Shown: positions 1 through 6,740 of the stretch, one piece after another
How the letters are laid out: each line of letters starts with the position of its first letter
Numbering within the stretch: the first letter of the stretch is position 1
DNA from: Spirochaetaceae bacterium
GTDB taxonomy: Bacteria > Spirochaetota > Spirochaetia > Sphaerochaetales > Sphaerochaetaceae
Assembly: GCA_016649775.1 (NCBI GenBank)
Contig: JAENWY010000014.1
Span: forward strand, 1-19,407
Direction: 5' to 3'
Length of the DNA stretch: 19,407 nt
Program-made: the position numbers and the translations under genes
The notes under the pieces: model-generated
The model's database searches: none
Told to the model about the DNA's origin: nothing
The model's input: the letters and a program-made list of their open reading frames with translations, nothing else

Positions 1-63
1 ACTCACTCTGCTTCTATGTTTTTGATTTCTACTTCTATAAAATATCTTTCATAGTTTAAAATA

Positions 64-729
64 CTAAATATGGATTACTTTTTCTCCATCTATACATTTT
101 TCATAAATAAATTGAATAAAATCGTCTTTAGTTATATTTGAATTTAAATAAGCCAAATACAAGCCTTTAAATTCATAAATCAACTTTTCTTGAATCAAAA
201 TTATTCCACAACCATTTTCTATCATTATTTTATTAGCAACTATCAAAGCCAAAGAAATATTTACTGACCAAAACATATTTTCTTTAACTAAATAGGAAAA
301 TAGATTAAGCGCTTTTTCTGTAGAATTTTCAATTGATAAGATATCCTTTAGATAAATAACAATTTCTTCTTTATTAGGAATATCAGCAATATAAGAACTA
401 TTAGCTATGGGCATTCTGCTACTTCTTAATACTCCCCAATCAAAACCATCATCTCTAGCTATAACCTTATTTAATTTTAATAGTAGATCTAAATCAATAT
501 CAGTTCGTAAAGCTTGGATAATCTCTCTATAAGCCTCTTTATAATTTAATATGGCATTTATTTCATTTATATCTGCAGTATTGATTACTTCTTTGTTGTA
601 AACCGCATTTACTAAAGTATCAGTAACATTATAATCTTCAAGAAGAAGAGATAAATATATTTGCTCACTTCTCTTCTTTTGAGATAGCATAACATTTTCT
701 CGCAATGTTAATTCGTTTTTATTTATCAA
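64..729 (-). CDS. Fic-fold protein with degenerate catalytic motif
   Basis: The 221-residue product resembles the Fic/DOC family, whose active members transfer AMP or other phosphate-containing groups to target proteins. The resemblance lies in a helical N-terminus, an LNKVIAR...WGVLR segment (residues 86-102) matching the family's pre-catalytic GxLR region, a YIADIPNKEE stretch (113-122) matching the target-docking flap, and an ANKIMIENG helix (165-173) matching the helix after the active site. The catalytic loop (family HPFxDGNxR) reads NMFWSVNISLA at residues 151-161: His, Asp, Gly and Arg are all replaced, leaving F and N. It is therefore probably not an AMP transferase; it could be an antitoxin-like or binding-only relative, or a decaying gene without stops. 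The start is TTG at 729-727, chosen because AAGGAG (743-738) sits 8 nt upstream. It begins 28 nt beyond the terminator of the preceding operon and I see no clear promoter of its own. Family assignment is by eye. Confidence 0.6.
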   Translation of the reverse strand: MINKNELTLRENVMLSQKKRSEQIYLSLLLEDYNVTDTLVNAVYNKEVINTADINEINAILNYKEAYREIIQALRTDIDLDLLLKLNKVIARDDGFDWGVLRSSRMPIANSSYIADIPNKEEIVIYLKDILSIENSTEKALNLFSYLVKENMFWSVNISLALIVANKIMIENGCGIILIQEKLIYEFKGLYLAYLNSNITKDDFIQFIYEKCIDGEKVIHI

Positions 730-757
730 AGTAATAACTCCTTAGGTTAATTTAGTG

Positions 758-787
758 AAAACAAAAGAGTTCCCATTAGAGAACTCT
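758..787 (-). terminator. Intrinsic terminator after the phosphoribosyltransferase gene
   Basis: On the minus strand a perfect 7-bp stem (AGAGTTC/GAACTCT, plus positions 781-787 and 766-772) with an 8-nt loop is followed directly by TTTGTTTT (765-758). This is a standard rho-independent terminator closing the nusB-map-phosphoribosyltransferase operon. Confidence 0.85.
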
Positions 788-809
788 CTTACAATTATTT
801 TTTTAAATG

Positions 810-1427
810 TTATTTATCACCACGAACTTCGTGTAATATATCTCTTATTTCAGGATCTTCAAACTGAGCGTCAATTTCTTCACTTGATAATCCAACAAAT
901 TCATGACAATTGTAATGAATCCATCTTTCATCTTCGGGTTCAATAATTACATGTTTTCTACAATAATAATCTGGCTGAACAGGGAGTGGTTTTCTCGCTG
1001 GATGTTCAAATGATTTATAATCATATACTGCAATTTTTAAATCTTCCCGGGGAATACCTTTGCTCATAACGATATCCGCTAAAGCATTTACAGTTTTACC
1101 TGTATCAAAAATATCATCAACGATTAATATTTTATCTCCAGTTCTTAAATACTCAGGAGAATAAGTCCATCCATCAACAATAACTTTTGTTTGTGAACGT
1201 AAATATCCATAGGATCTAGCTACAACAGCTGCATAAAAAACAGGACGTCCCTCTTCTCTTAGTCTTACCATCTTGTAATATTCACTCATTACATTTGCCA
1301 TGTAAGCACCACCACGAAGAGAAGCATAAATGATATCTGGAATAAAACCATCTTCTTTGTACATTTTATGAACTAATTTTAAAGCTCCATCTCTTATATC
1401 ATCTGTTTTTACGAATTCTTTAGCCAT
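810..1427 (-). CDS. Type I phosphoribosyltransferase (hypoxanthine/xanthine-guanine type)
   Basis: This 205-residue protein is a purine-salvage-type phosphoribosyltransferase, which would join a free base to PRPP in the cytoplasm. The PRPP-binding motif is clear: ILIVDDIFDTGKT at residues 100-112, with the acidic pair D104-D105 and the TGKT loop. SLRGG at 36-40 fits the pyrophosphate loop. The long insertion and acidic C-terminal tail (about 160-205) match the longer uncharacterised PRTases more than compact Hpt, so the base specificity cannot be read from sequence. The ATG start at 1427 has AGGAG 5 nt upstream, overlapping the stop codon of map (8-nt gap), which suggests coupled translation. 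It is the last gene of the nusB operon and is followed by an intrinsic terminator. Confidence 0.8.
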   Translation of the reverse strand: MAKEFVKTDDIRDGALKLVHKMYKEDGFIPDIIYASLRGGAYMANVMSEYYKMVRLREEGRPVFYAAVVARSYGYLRSQTKVIVDGWTYSPEYLRTGDKILIVDDIFDTGKTVNALADIVMSKGIPREDLKIAVYDYKSFEHPARKPLPVQPDYYCRKHVIIEPEDERWIHYNCHEFVGLSSEEIDAQFEDPEIRDILHEVRGDK

Positions 1428-1435
1428 TTTATCTC

Positions 1436-2200
1436 CTATACTCTAGTTAAAATTTCCATACCATCTTCTAAAATAGCTACTGTGTGTTCAAAGTGAGCTG
1501 ATTTCTTACCATCAGCAGTTTTAACAGTCCAACCATTGGGGTCATTATCAAGAATTCGTCCTGTTCCTAAATTAATCATAGGTTCGATAGCAATTACCAT
1601 TCCAGGTCTTAATCTAAGATTAGGAGTTAAAGGTGATACATAATTTGGAATCTCAGGTTCTTCATGAACTTTTAAACCAACACCATGACCACAATAATCT
1701 CTTACAACACCATAACCTTCTCTATTACAATGATTGTATACGGCACGTCCAATATCATGAATTCTAGCACCTTTTTTTCCAGCGGCTTCACAACCAAGAA
1801 TTAAAGCTTCTCTAGTTACTTTACAAAGTTTTTCATCCTCTGCAGTACCTTTTCCACCAACTATAATTGTTCTTGCACTATCTGAAAAATAACCATTCAG
1901 ATTGATACCCATATCTACAGAGACTAAATCTCCATTTTTGATAATTCGTTTTGCAGACGGAATCCCATGAATGATTTCATCGTTTACACTAATGCATGCA
2001 GTATTAGGAAATCCACCAAAATCTTTAAAAGCAGGTGTACCACCGACTTTTTTAACATAATTTAAACAATAATCATCGATATCCAAAGTTGACATACCTT
2101 CAACAAGGTAGCCATCTTCTAAAAAGTCGAGAAGCTGTGCTAATAAATGGCAACTCTCTCGGATTCCATCAATTTGTTTTTTACTCTTAATTATAATCAA
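1436..2200 (-). CDS. map: Type I methionine aminopeptidase
   Basis: This 254-residue cytoplasmic metalloprotease removes the initiator methionine from nascent proteins. All expected residues are visible: the substrate-side His79 (IIHGIPS) and the five metal ligands D96, D107, H172, E206 and E238, within the motifs VDMGINLNGYFSDSA, GHGVG, IEP and FEHT. The length is usual for the class, with no N-terminal zinc or SH3 extension. The start is TTG at 2200-2198: GAGGAG lies 8 nt upstream, and the following MIIIKSKKQIDGIR is the normal family N-terminus. The TTG overlaps the TGA stop of nusB in a 4-nt TTGA, so translation is probably coupled. Confidence 0.95.
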   Translation of the reverse strand: MIIIKSKKQIDGIRESCHLLAQLLDFLEDGYLVEGMSTLDIDDYCLNYVKKVGGTPAFKDFGGFPNTACISVNDEIIHGIPSAKRIIKNGDLVSVDMGINLNGYFSDSARTIIVGGKGTAEDEKLCKVTREALILGCEAAGKKGARIHDIGRAVYNHCNREGYGVVRDYCGHGVGLKVHEEPEIPNYVSPLTPNLRLRPGMVIAIEPMINLGTGRILDNDPNGWTVKTADGKKSAHFEHTVAILEDGMEILTRV

Positions 2201-2637
2201 TTGAATTTCTCCTCTAGTGAAAGTTTTTTTTGAAAAGAATCAAGTATTCCGTTGATGAATTTATAATTAACTTGTGTTGAAAAATCTTGTGATAATTTAA
2301 CTGCTTCATCAATAATAATATGTGGATGAACATCAGACTTGAGCATGCTATATATGCTTAATCGTAGGATATTTCTATCAACTACACTAATTCGATCTAT
2401 TGGTCTATTGAAGGAAAATTCAGAAATATATGCATCAACTTCTTCTAGGGATTCTAATGTTCCCATAAGTAAAGAGGTCGCATAAATTTTGACTTCATCT
2501 TCAAGTTTATCCATTTCATTTTCATCTAAACATGGAAAATAATTTGGTTTATAATTGCTGATTGAAAGTTCTCCACGAACATCCATTTCATACAATGCCT
2601 GTAACACTAATTCACGTGCTATATGTCTTGTTTTCAT
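2197..2637 (-). CDS. nusB: Transcription antitermination factor NusB
   Basis: NusB binds boxA RNA with NusE (ribosomal protein S10) and promotes antitermination on rRNA operons. The 146-residue protein shows the all-helical family pattern: an N-terminal RHIAREL.LQALYEMD helix (residues 4-20), a central RPIDRISVVDRNILRLSIYSML core (about 78-99) and an IIIDEAVKLSQDFS...KFINGILD segment (about 107-132), the last being highly diagnostic. Length is typical. The ATG at 2637 has GAGG 7 nt upstream. It is the first gene of a three-gene unit with map and the phosphoribosyltransferase, preceded by a promoter-like sequence and the terminator of the previous operon. Confidence 0.92.
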   Translation of the reverse strand: MKTRHIARELVLQALYEMDVRGELSISNYKPNYFPCLDENEMDKLEDEVKIYATSLLMGTLESLEEVDAYISEFSFNRPIDRISVVDRNILRLSIYSMLKSDVHPHIIIDEAVKLSQDFSTQVNYKFINGILDSFQKKLSLEEKFN

Positions 2638-2685
2638 GCGTAATCCTCAAAAATCAAAAAACTTAATACTAATTTATTAATTGCA

Positions 2686-2714
2686 ATATTAACAAAAGGA
2701 ATAAAGCTTTACAA
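2686..2714 (-). promoter_or_regulatory. Probable sigma-70-type promoter of the nusB operon
   Basis: On the minus strand TTGTAA (2714-2709), a 17-nt spacer and TAATAT (2691-2686) fit a housekeeping promoter; a TG one base upstream of the -10 gives an extended -10 element. It would give a leader of roughly 40 nt before nusB. It lies between the upstream operon's terminator and the nusB start, as expected. Assigned by eye in AT-rich DNA, where chance matches are common. Confidence 0.55.
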
Positions 2715-2754
2715 GTGCAATAATAAATATTTACATCATTTGTTTTAATAAAGC

Positions 2755-2782
2755 AAAAAAAACACCCTATAAACAATATAGG
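2755..2782 (-). terminator. Intrinsic terminator of the gap operon
   Basis: On the minus strand a 6-bp stem CCTATA/TATAGG (plus 2777-2782 and 2766-2771) with a 5-nt loop is followed, after GTG, by eight T (2762-2755). It lies 27 nt past the stop of the peptidyl-prolyl isomerase gene. The stem is AT-rich and weak, but the T tract is long. Confidence 0.7.
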
Positions 2783-2808
2783 ATATCTCATATGTAATAA
2801 ATAATTAA

Positions 2809-3873
2809 TTAGATTAACTTAGTTACTGTAGCTTGACTTAATAATGTTTTAGCCAATTCTTCAACAGCTTTAGTATAAGCAGCTTGAATCTTATTTTGAG
2901 CTAGCATTTTACCAATGTAATCATGAACATTAACTGTATCAGCAGGACTAATTGGATCTGTTATTGTTAACATTTTTGCATCCTCATGTCTTTTAACTTT
3001 TAAGATATGATAACCTGTTGTACTTTTAATAACTTTAGAGTAGCCACCAACAGGAGTTTCAAATGCAGTATTAAAGAAATCTGTACCTAAGGCACCTTTG
3101 ACATTTCCTTGATCATCTAAAGTTAACCAACCAATATCACCATCGACTTTTTTATTACTTCCTGCTTGACTATATTTAGCTACAGCATCATTCCAACCAA
3201 TTGAACTAGTTTTTAACTGAGTTAAAACATTATTCATAGTCTTAACAGTTACAGGATTAGTGTCATTATCTTTAAAAGGAATAAAAATTTGAGCAATATT
3301 TACAGTTTCAGGATTTATGAATTTAGTCTTATTTGTTCTAAAGAACGTAGTTATTTCAGTTTCAGTTGGATTTATACCAGAAGCTTTAATTTCATCACCT
3401 TTAACTTTTTCAATATATTTTTCAATTATGTATTGAGTCTTTAATAAATCTTTATAGGTACTAATTGATCCGATAGATTTTGTAACTACTCCATCAAACT
3501 CTTCAATTGTCATTGATCTACCAATATTTTGTTCATAACTTGCTTTTTGTTGAAGATATAATTGATCTATTGTAGCAGCATCAGCAGTTACACCATCTCT
3601 TGTTGCAGCAGATACAAATAACTTATTATTAATAATAGTATCTAAAACTTGTTTCTTTGCTGACATTTCATCAAGGCCTTGCTTTTTTGCCAAATCTGCT
3701 ACTTGAGCATATTGTGAATCTAATTCATCCATTGAAACAGCCACAGTCTGACCATTAAACTTAATAATTGCAGCAGGTTTACCAAAACTTGCAGCAAATA
3801 TGGATGATGTAGATAATACTACAGCAATAATAGCAATTGCTATTCTTTTTAATTTTAATTTTTGCATACCCAA
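2809..3873 (-). CDS. Periplasmic SurA/PrsA-like peptidyl-prolyl isomerase
   Basis: This 354-residue exported protein looks like a SurA/PrsA-type chaperone that helps fold secreted or outer-membrane proteins. It starts with a positively charged, hydrophobic signal peptide (residues 1 to about 28; KLKRIAIAIIAVVL core, cleavage near IFAA/S). There is no lipobox cysteine, unlike Gram-positive PrsA. A helical N-terminal chaperone region (about 35-185) leads to a parvulin rotamase domain (about 190-295), recognised by INPETVNIAQIFIPF, DGDIGWL and GYHILKVKR. A helical tail (about 310-354) follows. Two starts are possible: TTG at 3873 (AGGAG 6 nt upstream, used here) or ATG at 3867 (12 nt away); the protein would differ by two residues. 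It follows the flavodoxin-like gene by 18 nt and ends the gap operon. Confidence 0.82.
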   Translation of the reverse strand: MGMQKLKLKRIAIAIIAVVLSTSSIFAASFGKPAAIIKFNGQTVAVSMDELDSQYAQVADLAKKQGLDEMSAKKQVLDTIINNKLFVSAATRDGVTADAATIDQLYLQQKASYEQNIGRSMTIEEFDGVVTKSIGSISTYKDLLKTQYIIEKYIEKVKGDEIKASGINPTETEITTFFRTNKTKFINPETVNIAQIFIPFKDNDTNPVTVKTMNNVLTQLKTSSIGWNDAVAKYSQAGSNKKVDGDIGWLTLDDQGNVKGALGTDFFNTAFETPVGGYSKVIKSTTGYHILKVKRHEDAKMLTITDPISPADTVNVHDYIGKMLAQNKIQAAYTKAVEELAKTLLSQATVTKLI

Positions 3874-3891
3874 AAATGACTCCTATTATAT

Positions 3892-4314
3892 TTAATTTGC
3901 TTCTATATGTATTCTTTTGCCAATGGCAGTTGCCATATCTTCTTTTTTGATAATATCACTAGTCTTTAGATACAAACCTTCACTTTCCATAACTTTCATT
4001 AATGCTTGAAGAGTTTTAGTTGATCTAAAACCTGCTCTTGTAACAAATGCCATACATCTTTTTCCACTAATACTACCACTGTTTTTTAAAAAACTAGTAA
4101 CACTTTCTGGAATTTTTCCACCAAATGTAGTGATAGATTCAGTACCAACAATAAGGTAATCATAAAAGGATACAATTTTAGCTCCCTCAAGTTTAATATC
4201 AACAAGATCAACAATATGATTTTGTTGTTGAAGACCTTTAGAAAGGGCAGCTGAAATTTTTTTTATTGAAGCACTATCTTTGCCTTTTGCGGCATATAAT
4301 ATACAAACCCTCAT
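3892..4314 (-). CDS. Flavodoxin-like fold protein
   Basis: The 140-residue protein has the alternating strand-helix pattern of a flavodoxin domain: an initial strand MRVCILYAAKG (1-11), a following helix, VDLVDI (about 36-41), YDYLIVGTESITTFGGKIP (about 52-70) typical of the second flavin-contacting loop, and KRCMAFVTRAG (about 85-95). The FMN phosphate loop is atypical (AAKGKDSAS instead of T/SxTGNT), so flavin binding is uncertain and the electron-transfer partner is unknown. The ATG at 4314 has AAGGA 9 nt upstream. A second ATG (4319) lies closer to that site but is followed at once by TAA. It sits between secG and the periplasmic isomerase, and the reason for that position is not evident. 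Confidence 0.65.
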   Translation of the reverse strand: MRVCILYAAKGKDSASIKKISAALSKGLQQQNHIVDLVDIKLEGAKIVSFYDYLIVGTESITTFGGKIPESVTSFLKNSGSISGKRCMAFVTRAGFRSTKTLQALMKVMESEGLYLKTSDIIKKEDMATAIGKRIHIEAN

Positions 4315-4339
4315 TACATTTAATCCTTTTAGACATAAA

Positions 4340-4362
4340 CCGACCGCAAGTAATGCGGCCGG
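4340..4362 (-). promoter_or_regulatory. GC-rich hairpin between secG and the flavodoxin-like gene
   Basis: On the minus strand a 9-bp stem (CCGGCCGCA/TGCGGTCGG, one G-U pair) with loop TTACT occupies nearly the only GC-rich stretch of the intergenic DNA. It is followed by TTTATG rather than a real T tract, so it may be a partial terminator, an attenuator or a 3'-end stabiliser for the upstream glycolytic mRNA. The flavodoxin-like gene starts 25 nt later. Confidence 0.6.
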
Positions 4363-4396
4363 ACTATTATTTAATCATCAGTTTAATAAGTCCTAA

Positions 4397-4714
4397 TTAT
4401 TTAGTAGGAGAACCAGTCCACCAAGTTTGACTTTGTTGAACTTGCTTACTATCTACTGAATTCAATAACTTAGCATCAGATGGAGCTTTATTACCAAGAG
4501 CTATAAACACTGCTATAATCATAAAAGCAGCACCAAGAACGGCAGTTGCCCTTGTTACAACACTACTAGTGTGAGACCCAAAGGAAGCTTGTGCGGCACC
4601 ACCAAATACGCCACCTAATCCATCACTCTGTTCATCTTGAATCGCTACGATGAAAACCAACAATATGCTTACGACGATAAAAACTACCGTCAATATAGAA
4701 CTTAAAACACCCAT
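4397..4714 (-). CDS. secG: Preprotein translocase subunit SecG
   Basis: SecG is the small accessory membrane subunit of SecYEG, the general protein-export channel. The 105-residue protein has two membrane segments (about residues 5-26 and 55-73) joined by the diagnostic glycine-rich loop: QDEQSDGLGGVFGGAAQASFGS, split here as QDEQSDGLGG and VFGGAAQASFGS (about 26-47). The C-terminal tail is polar. Length is ordinary. The ATG at 4714 has GGAG 7 nt upstream and lies 21 nt after the pgk-tpi stop, so it belongs to the same transcript. A secG gene downstream of the triosephosphate isomerase gene is common in bacteria. Confidence 0.92.
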   Translation of the reverse strand: MGVLSSILTVVFIVVSILLVFIVAIQDEQSDGLGGVFGGAAQASFGSHTSSVVTRATAVLGAAFMIIAVFIALGNKAPSDAKLLNSVDSKQVQQSQTWWTGSPTK

Positions 4715-4735
4715 TTAACTTCTCCGAATATTTTT

Positions 4736-6667
4736 TTACTTATCAAAAGCCACAATTGGAAGGAAATTAGCTACAGAAAGAGCTGCTCCACCAACAAGTG
4801 CACCATCAATATTTTCTTTAGCCATTAATTCTTTAACGTTAGCAGCCTTTACTGAACCACCATACTGTATAATTGTCTCTTCTGCAACCGTTTTGTTAAA
4901 AAGTTTTTCAATTTTACTTCTAACTAATGCATGTGCATCATCAGCATCTTCAGGTGAAGCTGTTTTACCAGTACCAATTGCCCATACAGGTTCATAAGCT
5001 AATGTAATCTTTGCCATTTGTTTAACAGTTACAGATTTTAAGCCTTCATTCACTTGAGTAGTAAGAACTTCTTCTAATTTTCCGCCTTCTCTTTCTTCAA
5101 GAGTTTCGCCGATACATAGAACAATATCCATACCTTCTGCAAGTGCAAGTAAAACCTTTTTATTTATTAATTCATTAGATTCACCATAAATTGCTCTTCT
5201 TTCACTGTGTCCTAGAATAACTGTATTAACACCTAAATCTTTTAACATTAAGGGAGAAACTTCACCAGTAAATGCACCACTTAAGTGATCATTCATGTTT
5301 TGTGCAGCCACGATAATGTCGCTATCTTTAAGAGCTTCTACTACGGCAGGAAGAGATACATAGTTAGGAGCTACCATAACTTTTGCATTACAACCCTTTA
5401 CAGCTTCAGCTAATTCTTTTGCTAATTTAACACCTTCACTAGGTGTTAAATTCATTTTCCAGTTACCTGCAATATAAATTCTTCTCATTTTTTTCTCCAA
5501 AGCCTTAATACCTGGTAATGTTTTGCCTTCTAGGAATTCTAGAGAAGCACCCCCACCTGTTGATACATGACTTACTTTATCTGCTAATCCAAATTTATTG
5601 ATTGCAGCAACACTGTCACCACCACCAACAACTGTAATACCCTTACATTCAGCTAGTGCTAATGCAACTTTCTTGGTACCTTCAGAAAAAGCGTCAAATT
5701 CGAAAACGCCCATAGGACCATTCCAAACTACACTCTTTGCAGATTTTACTTCTGCAACAATAGCAGCTATTGTTTTAGGACCAATATCCATACCAATTAA
5801 ATCACCTTCAATTCCCGGAGCATCAACTGCTATAGGAGTAGCATCTTCTGCAAATGTAGCTGCACAAACATGATCTAATGGAAGAATTACCTTAACTCCA
5901 CGTTCTTTTGCTTTTGCTAAGAATGATTTAGCTGTATCTAAGTAATCTTCTTCTAATAAAGATTTACCAATATTATAACCTTGTACTTTTAAGAAAGTAT
6001 AAGCCATACCACCACCAATTACGATAGTGTTACATGTTTTTGATAAGCTTTCTAAAACTGTGATTTTTGAAGAAACCTTTGAACCACCTATGATAGCAAC
6101 AAAAGGTTTTTCAGGATTAGATAGAAGAGGATCCAAGAATTTTACTTCTTTTTCAATTAAAAAACCTGCATAAGAAGGAAGGTAATGTGCAATACCTTCT
6201 GTTGATGCATGTGCTCTATGAGCTGTACCAAATGCATCATTTACATAAATGTCTCCATAAGATGCTAAAGTTTTTGCATATTCTACATCATTATCTGTTT
6301 CTTCAATATAGAAACGTAAGTTCTCTAAAAGTAAAACTTGACCTTTCTTAAGGTCTTTTACCATTTTAGCTACTTCTGGACCTAATACATCTGGTGCTAA
6401 TTTTACTTCTAAACCTAGAAGAGTACTGAATTCTTTAGCAATTGGTGCCATTGAAAATTCTTCAGATTTTTTGCCGTTTGGACGTCCTCTGTGACTCATT
6501 ACTACAAGAGAAGCACCCTTTTCTAATAAATATTTTATTGTTGGAAGTGCAGCTTTAATTCTGGTGTTATCTGTAACCTTACCTTCTTTGATAGGTACAT
6601 TGAAATCAACACGGATAACAACTTTCTTGTTATCAAAATTTGCGTCGCGAATTGTGTTTAAAACCAT
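4736..6667 (-). CDS. Bifunctional phosphoglycerate kinase / triosephosphate isomerase
   Basis: One continuous 643-codon frame encodes two complete glycolytic enzymes. Residues 1-393 are phosphoglycerate kinase (RVDFNVP near the start, SHRGRP, LLLENLRFY, a C-terminal nucleotide-binding VVGGGDSVAA). Residues 394-643 are a full 250-residue triosephosphate isomerase: K404 in AGNWKMN, H487 in LGHSERR, E559 in AYEPVWAIGTGKT. PGK makes ATP from 1,3-bisphosphoglycerate; TIM interconverts the triose phosphates. There is no linker, and the TIM part still has its own ATG (5488-5486) with GGAG 6 nt upstream, so it may also start independently. A fusion with both PGK alone and PGK-TIM present is known from Thermotoga maritima. 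The run of seven A at the junction (5494-5488) decides the fusion: with six A the frame would stop at TGA after residue 393. The ATG at 6667 has AAGGAG 6 nt upstream. Confidence 0.93.
   Translation of the reverse strand: MVLNTIRDANFDNKKVVIRVDFNVPIKEGKVTDNTRIKAALPTIKYLLEKGASLVVMSHRGRPNGKKSEEFSMAPIAKEFSTLLGLEVKLAPDVLGPEVAKMVKDLKKGQVLLLENLRFYIEETDNDVEYAKTLASYGDIYVNDAFGTAHRAHASTEGIAHYLPSYAGFLIEKEVKFLDPLLSNPEKPFVAIIGGSKVSSKITVLESLSKTCNTIVIGGGMAYTFLKVQGYNIGKSLLEEDYLDTAKSFLAKAKERGVKVILPLDHVCAATFAEDATPIAVDAPGIEGDLIGMDIGPKTIAAIVAEVKSAKSVVWNGPMGVFEFDAFSEGTKKVALALAECKGITVVGGGDSVAAINKFGLADKVSHVSTGGGASLEFLEGKTLPGIKALEKKMRRIYIAGNWKMNLTPSEGVKLAKELAEAVKGCNAKVMVAPNYVSLPAVVEALKDSDIIVAAQNMNDHLSGAFTGEVSPLMLKDLGVNTVILGHSERRAIYGESNELINKKVLLALAEGMDIVLCIGETLEEREGGKLEEVLTTQVNEGLKSVTVKQMAKITLAYEPVWAIGTGKTASPEDADDAHALVRSKIEKLFNKTVAEETIIQYGGSVKAANVKELMAKENIDGALVGGAALSVANFLPIVAFDK
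5485..5498 (-). promoter_or_regulatory. Potential slippage and re-initiation site at the pgk/tpi junction
   Basis: On the minus strand the order is GGAG (5498-5495), seven A (5494-5488, the last being the A of the TIM ATG) and TGA in the +1 frame (5487-5485). A transcript one A short, or a +1 ribosomal shift, ends translation exactly after PGK residue 393. The GGAG is well placed for separate TIM translation. The elements are visible; their use is inference. Confidence 0.5.
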
Positions 6668-6691
6668 TACAAACTCCTTAGTTATAAATAA

Positions 6692-6718
6692 AGCCTGCCC
6701 CTAAAACAGAAGCAGGCT
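6692..6718 (-). promoter_or_regulatory. Hairpin between gap and pgk-tpi
   Basis: A perfect 7-bp GC-rich stem (AGCCTGC/GCAGGCT) with a 13-nt loop lies in the 73-nt spacer between the two genes. On the minus strand it is followed by TTATTTAT, a poor T tract. It could be a leaky terminator or a stabiliser that sets a higher level of gap mRNA than of pgk-tpi mRNA. Confidence 0.6.
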
Positions 6719-6740
6719 CGTTCCTTATTAGGGAATAAAA

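Noticed and set aside
821..833. Palindrome CACGAACTTCGTG near the end of the phosphoribosyltransferase gene
   Set aside because: Short, inside coding sequence (HEVRG codons), with a centre too small for an RNA hairpin; chance is sufficient.
755..946. Plus-strand open frame of 63 codons
   Set aside because: It lies opposite the end of the phosphoribosyltransferase gene and the terminator, has no ribosome-binding site and no recognisable product.
5598..5873. Plus-strand open frame of 91 codons inside pgk
   Set aside because: It is antisense to a highly conserved PGK coding region; its Ser/Ala/Pro-rich composition is a by-product of the opposite strand.
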